A stretch of DNA of 64,000 nt from Byssothecium circinans. Lineage: Eukaryota > Ascomycota > Dothideomycetes > Pleosporales > Massarinaceae. Position numbers and translations under genes: made by a program. The DNA is taken from contig ML976983.1 in assembly GCA_010015675.1 (NCBI GenBank), forward strand, positions 1,175,957 through 1,239,956, read 5' to 3'. Shown piece by piece: positions 33,559-46,770 of this stretch. The notes beneath the pieces are model-generated. The model was given only the letters and a program-made list of their open reading frames with translations, made no database searches and was not told where the DNA came from. Positions within the stretch are counted from its first letter, which is position 1. Each line of letters starts with the position of its first letter.

Positions 33559-34700
33559 GGCTGCGGTTGTGTGAGCGGTCTGCTAGAGTCGAGGGGCTGC
33601 GAAAGCGAACTGGTCACGAATTGGCGATAGTAATGTCGACTATCGATGCAAGCGAAGCATATATATAATAAAGTCGATGAGACGGTGATGGTGGAGGACT
33701 TGGAAGACGCGAGACCAGGAGATGTTCAACAGCGCTTTCCCCACAAATGCATCGCGCGAACATGCAGGACCCATAGCGTGTATTTAGAAAGAAAGAGCGC
33801 TCTTGACAGTACTAGAGAAGTAGCTTGGGCGCACTTCCCGCCTTCTAAGGTGAGAGAATGTGGAAATTGTATCCACATTTCGAAAACAGCTGCAAACCTC
33901 ATTGGAAACAAATCTACTCATGTCATTGATCAATGAATGGTTAGGAGAGAATTTGAACTGCTTCTCAAGATCCCGTTTGAGCTGCGTGCTATTCAGAGAT
34001 ACGGGCTTATATTCTCTTGTTTCTATGACCCCGGAAGTATCGCACTTATCATATCGCATTCCGGTGTATCGAGATTACAGTCGGCATTTATTTATCTTCC
34101 CGATGACCGGCAGAGGCTTTTGAGTCATTCTCCACAAGCACGTTGTTGATCATTTTATAACCATTTCGCCACGGTTCAGGAAACCGATAGTCTCTCCAAA
34201 TCGTCCCGTTACAGCTATCAGGACGCCTCCGTCTTCACCGCTTAGCCTATGGAAACTGCAACCCACTATAGCTTCACCCCGACCGCCAAAAAACATTTAG
34301 TAATACCGAACAGGATCATTGAACCAACAATCAAATCATTAACGGGCTTTCACAATAAACTCCGTGACTGCATGAGCGGAAGCCATCATGCAAAATGCTA
34401 CGAATAAACCTTTCGTGCCGTTGTGCGTTTCAATAGATGTTGTCTGTGTCATTCGGGGACCTTTAATCTGAGGCATTCGTGGTGGCACTAATCCAAGCAT
34501 ACGGGAGAAGTCCAGAAGAGCCCGAGTGGTGATGTCAGTAACAGTCACGTGATTCACTACAGCCTACATATTGATGTATGTACATTGCTTATAGGAAGTA
34601 CTTCTCAAACTTCACTTCCGCGCATCATATTCAGATTCTTAAGAATCGCGATTCTGACTATAATTCAGATATTAATCCTGCCAAAAAATAATAATAAGGA
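33559..34700. other. Intergenic, nothing recognised
   Basis: Overlapping short frames on both strands around 33646-34149 show no family signal. I see no supported gene. Confidence 0.45.
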
Positions 34701-35612
34701 ATGCCTAGGTTTTACCGATCCTGTTCTACGAGCATTCGAAGCTTGAAAGCAACGCAGAACCATGGTAAAGATGACGTATCGCACCCAAAGAACGGCACGA
34801 AAGAGAGCGGTAAAATAATTACAAAGCTCTTCTTCCGACTCCTCCGTGAGCTTCGCGACATGATATGTAGAAAATTAGCACCCTTTCCCATCGAACAGCT
34901 TGATTTCCAGCACGTCCTGGATTTCTCCAACGGCAGCCAAGCATCAGCTTCCGTAACAGCCATGTACCATGCGCCTTCTACACGCTCGATAGAAACTGAA
35001 CGCAGCCAGTCAGTCATCCGCCCCGTTCTCTGACCTATCGAACGCGCATCGCGGGACCTAGGACTCGAAACCACACGCTCGCTAAACCAAAGGAGTCGAA
35101 ATTCCAATAACGCTATTATCTACGAGCTCCTCACGGAGTTCTACAAACGTGCAAAGTTCACTCTTACAGCGTTCACAACGAGACCTCCCAGAAGCCATGG
35201 AATGTACTTAGACGAAACGACAGGACTACACAATGTCTCCGATATATCCCACGACGCGACTCTTTCTATCCCGTCTTTACACTACGCACGACACGTATCC
35301 TTCCATGAAGTCAAATTCAAGAGTTCGTTTCAAAGACACGGTTTCGAAAACGCTTTCTGTGGCTTCCTCGGCTTCACAGCTATCCTCGACTCCCTGGACT
35401 GCTCTCCCACGTATCTGGATATATGTCTAGTGCATTATGGCTCGGAATATATACCGCAAAGTATACGGCATTCTCGCAAGAGGGTGAAAAGTCAGCTTGC
35501 TATCCTAGGAGCTCTTCCGGCGGATTTGAAGAGGGTGAGGATAGACTTTAAGTACCGGAGAGCGAAGTACGAGGTTTATTGTCATGAGAGGGTTGTTGGA
35601 GAAAAGCAGTAG
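34701..35612 (+). pseudogene. F-box-like fungal protein with an in-frame stop
   Basis: A single frame of about 303 codons is broken by one TGA at 35031-35033. The N-terminal part has LFFRLLRELRDMICRKLAPF, a degenerate form of the FxxLPRELRDxIYxxL motif. That motif opens many F-box-like proteins expanded in filamentous ascomycetes. The part after the stop (NAIIYELLTEFYKRAKFTLTAF...) continues in the same frame to 35612 without another break, typical of the middle of such proteins. A GTCAGT donor and CCTAG acceptor flank the stop, but splicing there would change the frame, so I do not invoke an intron. It is a likely pseudogene or a gene with one wrong base. Confidence 0.45.
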
Positions 35613-38600
35613 CATGCGTTGAAGTGCGATTGTCTACGGGCTGTGAGCTGTGCGGTGAGGAATGGAAGTGGGGCTCCGGCGTAAGGAAGGAATGTCGCAG
35701 ATGAGGGAGAGCAGGGAGTGGTTGTGTGGTGGTGTGAAGACGCGCAGATGTGCTGTAGTGTAGTTAGGCATGCGGCCGGATATTGTGTGACGTTTTTCTA
35801 CGGTCCAGTTAAATCGGTGGTACGTTGTGGATAGAGCATGACAAAGGTTTATAGGAGTCGGGAGTGAATCTTCGACAAGGCGTATCTTAAAATGCCGCAC
35901 TCGACTATTTTGAATACAAGACGTCGAGAGGAATCCGTATAAGTAAACGTCACCAACGGAAACTTGTGCAAAGACCTTGTGTTGAAATTCCGTATCTCGT
36001 ACCTTTACTTGGGTAGAAGACAACATTTCCGATAAAGAATTTTTACTACAACTTCAACAGTTGCTCAAGTCAAAGTCAAATCCAAAATTGCTCCTACTCG
36101 ATATGATAAATAAATTTTCTGAAATCCTTGACATCCGTCGAAGTCCACCGCAGGTAGAACAACAAAAAACACGTGATGCATCATAGCACAACTCAAAATA
36201 CCAATCCAACCAACAGCAACAGCAACAAACCCGCAGCCCATCACCCAATCTCACCACCACACCCTCCAAACCATCGTCATACCGATCACGTACGACAAAG
36301 CCCGTCCCCGATCACCCGCCACCCAATCACCACCAAGCCAACATCGTCACGATCAATTCATATGTACTTCCGACCCCTAACCCTCTTTCTATTTCTGACT
36401 TTCCTACCCTATCGCAAACACACGCCCAGATCAAAGCAAAGGCACAGATAAACCATCCAGGATGGTAACACCAGTTATCCCGTCATCATCGTGTCTAAGC
36501 GAATAATTTCCCGGCCTTTCTCGTATCGAGATATGGAATAATATAATAACAGGTAACGTTATGTATCATGTGTGCGTCATACGCATATCGCATATCCCAT
36601 ATCCCTCCATCTCTCCATAAACGCCTACGGGTGGACGGACGGGTAAAATAATAATGAAATAATAATATAACGAGTGATGGCATGACGTCGTTGATCCCAG
36701 ATTCATGGACACGCTGACCGATGATAACCCCACTTCCCGTCTCAGCCCTACGCCATATTATCGATAAGCGAATCGAGTGTGACGATGATGTCATGGACAT
36801 GTGAAGGTTGCATACAAGTACTGCACATGTGTGCTGTACAGGATCACCTGACCGAGCGATTGCCGAGATAGCGAGGCGGCTTGTCTTGTCTCGGCCGATT
36901 TGATTATCGTTTGCACACCACACCACACCACACCACAGTCACCACACCACTCCACTTGGTGGGAACTCGCTGCGGGCTCTCGGGTATGTTTCCGCTTTGA
37001 ACTTTGAAACTTCGAAACTTAACTTTGAAAACCAGGGGATTAGAGTTCGAGCGAGCACTTGCCACGGCCCTTTTATTCTTTCAGGATAGGGTTCAACACG
37101 GCTCGGAGGAAAAGAGAGTATGACTGACTGTGCAGTGGTGAAATTTTGATGTTGGGAGGGTTTCATCGCATAGTGCGTACAGCACCGCAGCGTACCATTA
37201 TTTTCTGCTCGTATTACATATTATATGCTTGCACCGCCGCACAGCCACACAAGCTTTCAATTTTTTCCCTCCTCTCTCTATGGTTTTATTGTCGGACCGA
37301 GAGTATTCATACATTCCTACCTGCGTACCGATTCTAATCATTTTGTATGCTCCGCCTTGGACGTACTATACTACCTGCTTACATAGTGGGAGTCCGTATT
37401 CCTAGATGCTTATATTAGATGGTTAACTACCACGCTCTCTACCATGGTAATAACCTTACCTTGCCTTCAAAGGTGGAGCTAGCCTAGCGTACGAGCATCA
37501 AGTACGTACCCTTTATACAAATCACAAACTACAAATCACAAATTCGAACAATCATGTATGGTAGGTAGTTAACTATAGTATATTCATCCCTACACCATTG
37601 GCCTAGACTACCATGGTATCCACTGGAAGTTTGAAATACTTACTAATTAATAACGTTACTGTATCCCTGAAATGTACCCGCACAGAACAGTACATACATA
37701 CCATGATTTTTTTAATAATTTACATATCAAGAGTCTGTGTGTACACTGCAACACCCCCCCGGAACAACACACTCACAGCTTACCTCCAATACAACACACA
37801 ACCTCCCCCCTCCCCCTTAGCCCAATACGTCAAGCCGCACCTCAGTACCACAGAACCAGTCACAGACAAAAACACAGACAAACGCAGCGCAGCACAGACA
37901 CAAGCAGGAAGCACAAGTACGACCTCCCAAAGTCGGGGGAAAACGCTATACCGTATACTCTTTCTTCCCTTGTTCCTTAGCTCCTTAAGCCTCCTTTCCT
38001 ACTTACTTACCGGCATATAGCCTCAGGCCTCGCTCTCGCTCTCGGGTCCTGGTATTAGCAATTGAGCTCTTTCGCAAGTCATTGCCTGCTCCCTATATTT
38101 ACAAAATCAGCGGAAGAGGAGAGGTTATAGAAGTGTAGTAAGTAGGTGGTGTCGTTATTAGGGTGTTTCTTTTGATTACTTATCTATCTCTATCTCTATC
38201 TAAACTTATTGTGACAACTTGTGTTCATACATCCGAGGCTCCCTTTCCCTCTTCCCCCTTATCCTCCCTTGCCTTGCCTTGCTTATCCCTGCCTTGCCGC
38301 ACCTCGCATCTCCAAAAAACCAAAAAACCAAAAAAAAAAACCTACGGGGACGGGGGTATCATCTGCCGCGCTAGACTGTACTCAGTAGAACTGTAAAAAG
38401 GAGAGGGAAACGCTGGTGCTGGTGCTACATGATACAAACAGCGAGACATGCAGGAAGGCTAAGCTCAAATTATACAACAGTGTGCGTTTTGAGGGGAAGA
38501 CGTAAGGTAAGGGAATGCGGAGAACCTGTACAAATCATGCATGTACGTGTCGCAATTTCCCGCCTCGTGAGAGGGCGCGCGAGAGAGAGAGAGAGAGAGA

Positions 38601-39426
38601 TGCGGATATGACGTGGAGTAACTTTTCTGGAATTGAAGTAGAAGGAAGGAAGTAACAAGATTGTTATACAAAAGAAGAAATAAAGTGGAAAAAGTGGGGA
38701 AAAGTCGGTGCAAAGCAGCCAGGAATTAGAGAAGGGAAATATACAATAAAAGCCCCAAGAAAGTCCGAAATGTGCCCAACCGTCTAATCAAGCAACTTCG
38801 TCGCTTTTTTCCCGTCCATGTCGAATTCATTACATCCCAAACAAATCCCTTTTGTGCCTGTGTCGTTCCTTCATCATCATATCGTCACACTCGGCCCGCT
38901 GAAACGCACGACGGTGTAAAAACAACCTAAAAAAGCAGACCCCGCAACCGTACGCAGAAACCCCGAGAATAAAGGAGATGTCTGTGATTGAAGCTCCGAA
39001 AGGACTGTTGGAGCGTTGAAACAGGAAAGGAGATGAAGGGAAACGAAACGCCGAAAACAAATTACTTCCGTAATCCGACCTGCGGATGAGGACAGCTGTG
39101 CGCTGTTTGGCGCAAAAGCAAACGGCGGGTCCGAGACTTCGTTGGGGCCGCAAAATGTCCCAACGCCCAGGCAGGTGAGAAAAAGACGCATTCTGCAGCA
39201 AGAGAAAATTTTCATCGTACAGCCAGTGATCTCGAACGCCTCGGAGAGGTCTCGCTATGCAACGTCGGAAATTCGGAAGGGTCTGGATGCGCTGGATCAA
39301 ACTCGGACTTTGGCGCTGCAGCCCTGCGGCGCTCGGCGGGGACCGCGGCGCGACCTTCTCGCCTCGTCTCGCTGGTGTCGGAAGGGTCGAACACGGACCA
39401 GAACATCCAACATCGGACGGAAACGC
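35613..39426. other. Long gene-poor region with simple repeats
   Basis: I see no supported gene in 3.8 kb. It contains a CCACA repeat near 36916-36937, CTATCT repeats near 38180-38200, a TTGCC-type run near 38268-38296 and a (GA)n tract at about 38579-38600. The right end is the 3' flank of the zinc-finger gene. Confidence 0.5.
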
Positions 39427-41704
39427 TCAGTCGTGGTTCCCGCCGCGACGTCTGTGCTTGCCGGGGAAATCGACCTCAGGATGGACGACGCGCTGCGACT
39501 CTGTTAGCAAGACTGCGCTTGTGCGGTGCCGTCCGGTGATGAACTCTTACCATATGACGGGTCAGTGCGTCGTTGCGCGAAAACGTCTTCTCCTCGACGC
39601 ACAGTGCGCAGCGCACTTTTTGCTTGCGGACGTTGTGGATCGTGTCTTCGTGGCGAGTGAGGTCGTAGGGCCGCGAGAAGATGGTATTGCAGGGCTTGCC
39701 CGTCGTGGGGTTAATGCGCTCGCACTTGTGAGGCCCCGCTTGCGAGTTGCGCTCTAATAGAGCCGCTGATGTCATGCTGGAGCTCGAAGTGGTGCCGACG
39801 CCCATGCCCATGTTTGCAGCATTGCGATGACCCTCGCGCTTGTGCTTCTGGAGCTTTTGCGGGGTTTCGAATCGCTGGCTGCAGCCGTGGTAGGTGCAGG
39901 TGTAGGTACCAGAGTCAGCCTTGGAGTCGGCAGGCTTCTGCATACGATCGCTTGACTGGCTGCTGGGGTCCATCTCGCTGCAGCTTGACTCCATCGAAGT
40001 AAGATGAGCCGGAAACTCCGGGTTCTGATCAGAGGCTGATGACATCTGCGCCACGGATCGATATTGTGAGGGTGTCGAGTTGAAGGGAAGGTTGTTCAGG
40101 TTGCCTTGTACAGACGGGGTAGCAAAGGCAAATGTAGACGGTGCCGTGACAGATGTCGAAAAGTTTGGCGAAAACTGTGGTGTTGCCCAACTGTCTCTTC
40201 GGAACGACTGTGATGTTGTGTCAAAGTTGGATTGGGTGGCGTTTCTGTATTGGTCGCCACCGTTGTATCGGTGGTCGTACTCGTTAGCGCCACCATCCGG
40301 GAACAGCGGCCCCTTGGAATCGTCGTCGGCTTCTCGGTAGTCCAGTAATGCATCTTTGGGCGAAATCGTTTTTTCTTCCGCTTGGGACACTTGCGACTTC
40401 ATTGCATAAGCCGCATCCGCGTCAGCCTTTTGCTCACGTGCCGCAGCGGCGGAGCCAACTGTCACGCGTGGCGACTGGAAAGAGGAGCTGCTGGACTGGC
40501 GATACGGCGACCCCCGTCGAAACGGTGAGTCACCTCTCGATGCTGAGCTCGATGGCGACTGCGACCTTGCAATCTGTGCTGCCTGCAGGCTGCGCTGGAC
40601 GATGTCGTTGGGGTTGCTGGTGCGGTAGGGCGACAGAAGCGTGTTTGCTGCTGCCTTATGTGGTATTGACTGCGTCTGCGTGACTACCGCATTCGGATTG
40701 AAGGCATAGTCGGCCGCCACGTCTGTGAACGTCCTTTCGAGCTTGGGCACCTGCGGCATGTCTGCATCGTCATCGTAAGCAAGGAACTCGTTGAACAGCC
40801 AGGAATCGACCTTTGAGAGGGTCTCACCGTTAGGGGGTATCTTGAAGTCCATGTCATCGTGCGCTGTGCGAGGCGTTGCTGGCGAGTCGTGGCCGTAGCT
40901 CGACACGCTATGCCGCGCCGAACGGGCGAATCCAGGCACCTCCTCTTCCGGGACGTGTTGGTCCATGAGCGCCTGCTTCATCGACATGTGTGCGTCCATG
41001 GTTGAGTCCATGCCAGAGGTGTGTGACGGGTAGTTGGAGAAGTTGTTCGAATTCATGAACTGCTCTTGGGTGGGCGTGTGTGTTGGTGTTGGTAGGTGGT
41101 GCGGAACGTTGGAGAAGTTTCTTGAAGAAGGGTCAGCGCCGTTGGATGAGTCAACACAAAAGGGTGAGAGCGATGGCGAAAAGCTCTCGGAGAGCGCGAC
41201 GTACTGGTACCCTGAGCCTATAGAAGACGACGACGACGACGCGCGCTGGTGTGTCCTTCCCGCTCGACTCTGCTGAGGTGTCTGTAATGACTGGGAGCCC
41301 TGCACGTTGGTGTTGTACGAGGAATTCCAATTCTCCAGCCCCGAAGTGGCGGCCTGGGTGGACAGCATGGGGGATGAAGAGAAGCTTGAGCTGAGTTGTT
41401 GCGGTGTGGGAGTCGACTGCTGGATCCGGATCTGCGGATTGGAGAAATCGTATGCGCCCGTCATGAAAGGGTTCGAGCTGTTGTCGATGGCGACGGCCGG
41501 GTTGAACGTCTGCTGCGATTCGAGGTAGTCGTTGAGCAGTTTCTGGTCAACGGCGTACTGCTGTGCAGAGAGTTGTTGCGACAGAGTGTCGAGAGAGTAG
41601 GTGTGGGGTGACAGTGGTGATGGGAGGGAGGATGTTGATGTCGATGTCGATGTGGAGAGCTGGTGTGGTGACAAGTGCTGACGTCTTTGTGGTAGCGCCA
41701 ACAT
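39427..41704 (-). CDS. Rpn4-like C2H2 zinc-finger transcription factor
   Basis: Two exons (41704-39551 and 39492-39427) give 739 residues. The intron has a GTAAGA donor, a TTGCTAACAG branch region and a GTCGCAG acceptor. Splicing replaces a run-on tail by RVVHPEVDFPGKHRRRGGNHD, the ending I recall for this family. Most of the protein is Ser/Gln/Pro-rich and probably disordered, with short conserved islands such as SKVDSWLFNEFLAYDDDADMP. The C-terminus holds a C2H2 finger (YTCTYHGCSQRFETPQKLQK) and two divergent fingers (KCERINPTTGKPCNTIFSRP...DLTRHEDTIH, and CALCVEEKTFSRNDALTRH). The last pair matches the zinc fingers of yeast Rpn4, the activator of proteasome genes. A nuclear activator of proteasome or stress genes is inferred; orthology is not proved. 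The gene is flanked by about 4 kb without genes on each side. Confidence 0.85.
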
Positions 41705-44700
41705 GATGATCCGAGGAACGGAAAAGTAGGGGCTTTGGCGGGTGGCGAGTTACTTTATACCACAGAGACCAAGTGACTCGGCACGCAGAAAGAAGGGTCC
41801 TCCTCGGAACTAGCGATGGAACACAGTGGAAAGCCACAGTCTGGCCTGGTCGGGATATCGATGCTAGGTGAAGTGAATTTGAGTAACTAAGCAGCGGTAA
41901 ACGGGCCGGAATGATTGTAAATTGCGGAGCGAATGTTTGACGGCCTTAAGGGAACGATATTTGGCGCGGACACTTCTTTCATATCGTCGCTGATGACGTC
42001 GGGCGCAGGGATCTTGATTCGATCGGCGTTGCGCTTACCACTTTTGTCTCAGCCCTGCAAGACCCCCCGGCTCCGAGTCTGGGCGCCCTTAGGCCGGCGT
42101 TACTGGCATTTCCGGCGTGCACAGCCTCATTCACTGTGTGCAAATGCACCCTCATGAAAATTTTCTGTATGGCGCTGTATTGCTGATTCGGCTGCCATCC
42201 GAGAGACTGCCGAGCCCTACAGAGTAACGATGCACGCTCTAAGAATACTGCGCAATAGCCGTCCAGCGTGTCAACAGTGCCTGCAGAAGTGTACTGTATT
42301 GTCGTAACTCCCGGTCGGATGGTCTCTGCGCCATCGGTCTTCTGTCACACCCCACGGACTACCGCGAGCATTGAGGCTCGTGTACTGTACGCTCATGCCA
42401 GATCTCGGTTAGATTAGACGACCGAATCGTCTAGGAGAGCGGACATTTTCTCACGGCAGTGCAGCCTCAGATTCCAACTACTCCCTCCGACTCCGGTCGC
42501 CAAGCAGCTCATTCGCGTCTATACGCGCAGGACATCTGGATTGAAGAGCAAAGCCACGGCTCTGGACTATACATCTGTCCACATGGCGTGGCGCGTGACT
42601 CTTTTCTTTTCTTTGACATCTGGCATCACGGTACCTATTGGATGCTTTGTTCGACTCAGCTGCTCTGGTCGTGGGACGCGCAATACGGCGATACACTCTA
42701 GGAACAACCTACTTTGTGTAGTCGATAGCAATAGCCCAGATACCCAACTGTCCATGGCACTAACCTACACATCTCCCGCTAAACAGACCCGTGAGTGCCG
42801 TGAAACGGTTGATCACTGCGCCCAACCAATGCTCTGGGATTCCATGTCAGACTTTGCTACTGATATCGTGAGTGCACCGCGCAAGTGATGGCGTGTCGCC
42901 AACCTTCCCAAACCACAGAGTCCATCCGAAGCTCGGTAGTACAGAAAACTCTGCATCGGTTGCTTCCATTATGCCTGGAAGAGCAATATTGTCCCCGACC
43001 GTATACAGTATGCAGCGTATCGCAAATGGACATAAAGCCCCGACATCGTTACGATGTCGTCTCGATAAACAGCTTGGAGAACGTGGTGGATCGATAAGTC
43101 TCGCCCGGCAAGGCAAGTACGGCCCGACACCCACTCGTGATTGGCTGCAAATCCAGGGTCTGTGGCGGTGCAGCCCTACGGCATATCGTCCCGCGGGCAC
43201 GCCGAAGATCTAGGCCGAGAGTGAACGTTGCATCGGCCTCTGCTCTGCCTTCACACACTAGCCACGTCTACCAGCCACTCGTCTGCCCGCCGACGTGTCT
43301 CCACCATTCAGCAGACATATACTCCGTACAGGATATCCGCATGGAAGGACGTTGAAGCATGAAGAAGAAGAGTAATGCAGTGCTCGTCATGCAATTCGTT
43401 CCCCCTCCTCGGTTGGGTTGCGTCGTTGCGACGCTTACCAAGGCACGCTAAGCCCGCATTTGGCCGTGATGACATCATACCTCGCAACCCTCCACTCAGC
43501 ATCCTTCCACCAAACTGCCTTTTTTCCACTCTGCAGCAACAGCTGCCTCACGATTCATCAATATCCTGTCGATAAACCTGCTTCCAAATCCCGTCCGTAC
43601 CACCCGTCAAGCTCAGCACCAGCGTCGCATATCAATAACCTATCGTGCTGATGCCACCTCATCCAGTCACGATCGGCAAGCGGGCCGCCGACCTGAGCCC
43701 GGTCCTATCTGGGGCTCCCCCGCGGGCGCTATACCCGTGTGGTAGTTAGCCACGATGGCCCTAACTGCCGGCCCAACGCGCCGTGTCCACAAAGGTGGGA
43801 ACGATGATGAGGTGGAAATATGCAGGGCAAAAACAATCCCGGTAGAAAAGCATGCAGCGCGTGCGAGTGGATGCCTTGATGCAGAATTCTTCCAGACTAT
43901 CCGGGCTGGGCAGCGAGGTATGCCGATCGCGTCCCATTTTGAACAAGGGAACGATTCCGCGAAAGCTCTCAATACATGATTCAATAATTTGTTGCGTATC
44001 ATTTATACCGCGACGAGTAATAGAACCGCTGCTGTCCCTACATGCCTACATACAATACAGCACACTGTTTCTATTCTTGAAACTTGAATCCTTCCTTCGC
44101 GGTTCTCTTCTACCATTCTCCCGCAGCAAAGCAAGCAGAAGCAAAGAGATGCAGGGCCGATTAGATGCATCGCAACCGTATCGTGCCATCTATGCACAGC
44201 AGGTATGCAGGGAAACCAAGGTGGCGAGACCTCTCATTTCTCACTTTAAAACTTGTAATTAACTCCAACGCCCACGGCAACGCTTACCTGTGTCCCGCTT
44301 CCGAGACGCTGGCTGCTGGGCTTCCTTCCCGTTTCGGAAGCCATGGGAATGTTTAAAGGCCAGACTGCCCAATAATCCGGTTCTGCCGTGCTTTCGTGCC
44401 AAGGCCAGTGTCGACATCATCACGCCGAACCAATCAGGTAGGAATCTGGCGGCGTGACTGCGCCTGTGCCCTGCGCCTGTATTTGTAATATTGTTTTTCC
44501 TGTTTGCTGATGGTGGAGTGAAGGTATGGAGATATCTGATATCGCCCAAGGTATCAAAAAGGATTTTTGGCACCCGTGACCGCAGTGAGTAATTGTATGG
44601 TACGCACGTAAGCAAAGTCGGCTAGAGATCGGAGCCGGCGAAATGTCTGGTCTGTACAACGGAAAAGAAAAAAGAACATTCCCAATAGATGCCGTGTCCG

Positions 44701-45913
44701 AATCCCACAGGTGCAACAACCGCACGCCGACGGCAGAACTCTGACTATGCGTGCACGTGCCGCTGGTAGGAGGCAGCTTGAGTAAGTGCACCATCCGATT
44801 GGCTCAGAGGAAGAGCCCCAAGGTTTTACGGTTTTTCTGGAACGCTTAGCTTATGCAGCGGCCGATTCCGGCCGGTCGCGTAGCGTAGTACTGTACGTTA
44901 CGTGTACGCGTATGTATGCGCGTGTAGGACTAGTCTACCATCTAGCTTCTATCTTTAGTTTTCTCGGTAGATGGGTGTGGGTGGATGTGTAAGGCAGGGT
45001 ACAGTACCATGGTAGGTAGTCATGCCTTGCATAGCATAACGTGAGTCTGCATGCTTTGACTCCCGAGGTCGCGGCTGCTGGACACCGCTCCGAAGGCGAC
45101 TCGTCTTGTGTACAGCGCCGTTGAGTACGCAGATGCGCATGCGCGATGCTGACGCGAGCGAGAGCGATAAGGCGAAGCGACCTTCTCGGGAATTTTTTAG
45201 TCCTAGTTTCCCCTGGAATAAGGAGGCTATGCGTATGGTATGCGTGTACTGTACATTGTACGACAGTTCCAATGGGTTCAGTTCAGTTCAGCCCCCGCGT
45301 ATACGGCGTCTATACGTGCGTCTCCTCGCCACATCTGCGTCGCCAGCAAACCCCTCTCGGCAATCAGGTACTGTACGAAGCGGACGGGAAGGAAGGGAGA
45401 GGGGGAAATCTGGGGTAGGGTGGCGCAGGTGGTCGGTCGGTTACTGGATTGGTGACCGCGTGGGTTGTGGCGTTGACGGTCAGCGCTGAAAGTTGAAGCT
45501 GAGGCTGAAGCTGAGGCTGGGCGAGGCTGCGGAGGAATTTTGATTGAATGTTGCCGCCGGTGAGTTTTTTGGAGCTTGGGTGCGGTGCGGTGGTGGACAG
45601 TGGGTGGGTGGAAGTTGAAATCATGGGAGCTGATGCGAGTGTATGTACGGTACATACAGTACATCTTTGATTATTCTTCTTTGGAGCCTATGTTGTACGA
45701 ATCTCGCATGAATTATTATTAAACTTTTCCGCAGAGTTTGAGATTTGGAAAAATATCTATTGTAGGGTGATAGATTATGGTACATGGAAGAAAACATCGT
45801 CGCTACCGTTCAGATATCCTATATCCAGCAGCGTCCTTCCAAACAACAACGTCCACCACCCACTCCCTCCTCCCCTCACATTCCCCACACCGCACTCAAG
45901 CAGTCCCCCATAT
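41705..45913. promoter_or_regulatory. Large gene-free region upstream of the Rpn4-like gene
   Basis: No gene is supported across 4.2 kb. Many short overlapping frames are present, none with a family motif, signal peptide or credible intron structure. The first kilobase presumably holds the promoter and 5' leader of the zinc-finger gene. I did not find a GGTGGCAAA-type proteasome element by eye. Confidence 0.4.
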
Positions 45914-46770
45914 CTACAAAAACAGCGCCGCAGCAGCAAAAACAAGTGCCCCCGCACCCGCAGCCACTTTTTGCGCCGCGCTCGACGGTTGACCTCCAGG
46001 AGAAGTAGTAGGCGTAGGTCCAGTGTTAACATGGGTGCCATTTCCGGGGTTCAGAGTCGTACCATTAGCAGCAGCACCGCCAGACTTGACGACGAAGTTC
46101 GCGCAAGCGAGGCGCTTTTTATCCGCGGAGTGGATGACGACGGAGAGTTTGCCGGCGTAGTCTTTCTCGTTTGCGTTTGTGGAAATGTAGCGGTCTGTCC
46201 ATCTATCGAGAAGTAGTTTTAGCATTTGTATGGTCCCAAAAATATTTTTAGTTTTTAAGAAAATTAAGAAAATTTGGGGTAGTTTGTAAAACTTTGGAAG
46301 AGTGGAGAAATAGATAATACATACTTTGCACTGAACTCCCCATTCCCAGCCTCGACGGCCCCATACTTCCCACTCAAATCCCCAATCTCGCACCACTGCG
46401 GATTCTTCGCGTCGCATTTATACGTGCTCGCGGTGCCCGCTTGCATCGGGTCCAGATGGCCGCCCGTGGCTGTGCAGTTCCCGTCGGCGGGGACCGCGGC
46501 GGCGTGGATGTGGTAAATGAAGGGCCCGCCTTCTTTGGGGAGGCCTTTGAGAGTTACCGTGCCATCGACGCCGACGCTGTCTTTGGCCGCGGTTTGGAGC
46601 GTGACGGTGCCGCGGATAGTGGAGGTCTTGGTGTCGGGGAGCTCGGCGGTTAGGATTGCGTTGGGGGGGTTTTCGGCGGCGAGTTTGGGCTCCGCGGGAG
46701 TAGCGTTGGTGAGGGTGAGGGTTGTGAGGAGCGTGAGGATGGTGGCGGTGGTGGTGGTTGTGGTGCGCAT
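45914..46770 (-). CDS. GPI-anchored Cu-only superoxide dismutase-like protein
   Basis: Two exons (46770 to about 46328, and 46202-45914) give 243 residues. A signal peptide (ILTLLTTLTLTNATP) is followed by a SOD-like beta-barrel with copper ligands His87 and His89 (FIYHIHAAAVP), His105 (CTATGGHLDP) and a fourth His near 172 (LSVVIHSADKKRLACANF). The GNCTATGGHLDP pattern and the lack of an evident zinc subsite loop fit the secreted Cu-only SODs of fungi (SOD4/5/6 type), which convert superoxide to H2O2 at the cell surface. A Gly/Thr/Pro-rich linker and a hydrophobic C-terminal tail (SSAAQKVAAGAGALVFAAAALFL region) indicate a GPI anchor. The intron has a GTATGT donor and a CGATAG acceptor, and splicing gives KWTDRYISTNAN. 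The catalytic residues are complete. Confidence 0.85.

Noticed and set aside
35009..35061. Intron spanning the TGA in the F-box-like gene
   Set aside because: The GTCAGT...CCTAG pair is 53 nt long and shifts the frame into an early stop.
42400..45900. Many short frames of 60-130 codons
   Set aside because: None has a motif, signal peptide, good intron pair or partner frame, so they are expected by chance in GC-balanced DNA.
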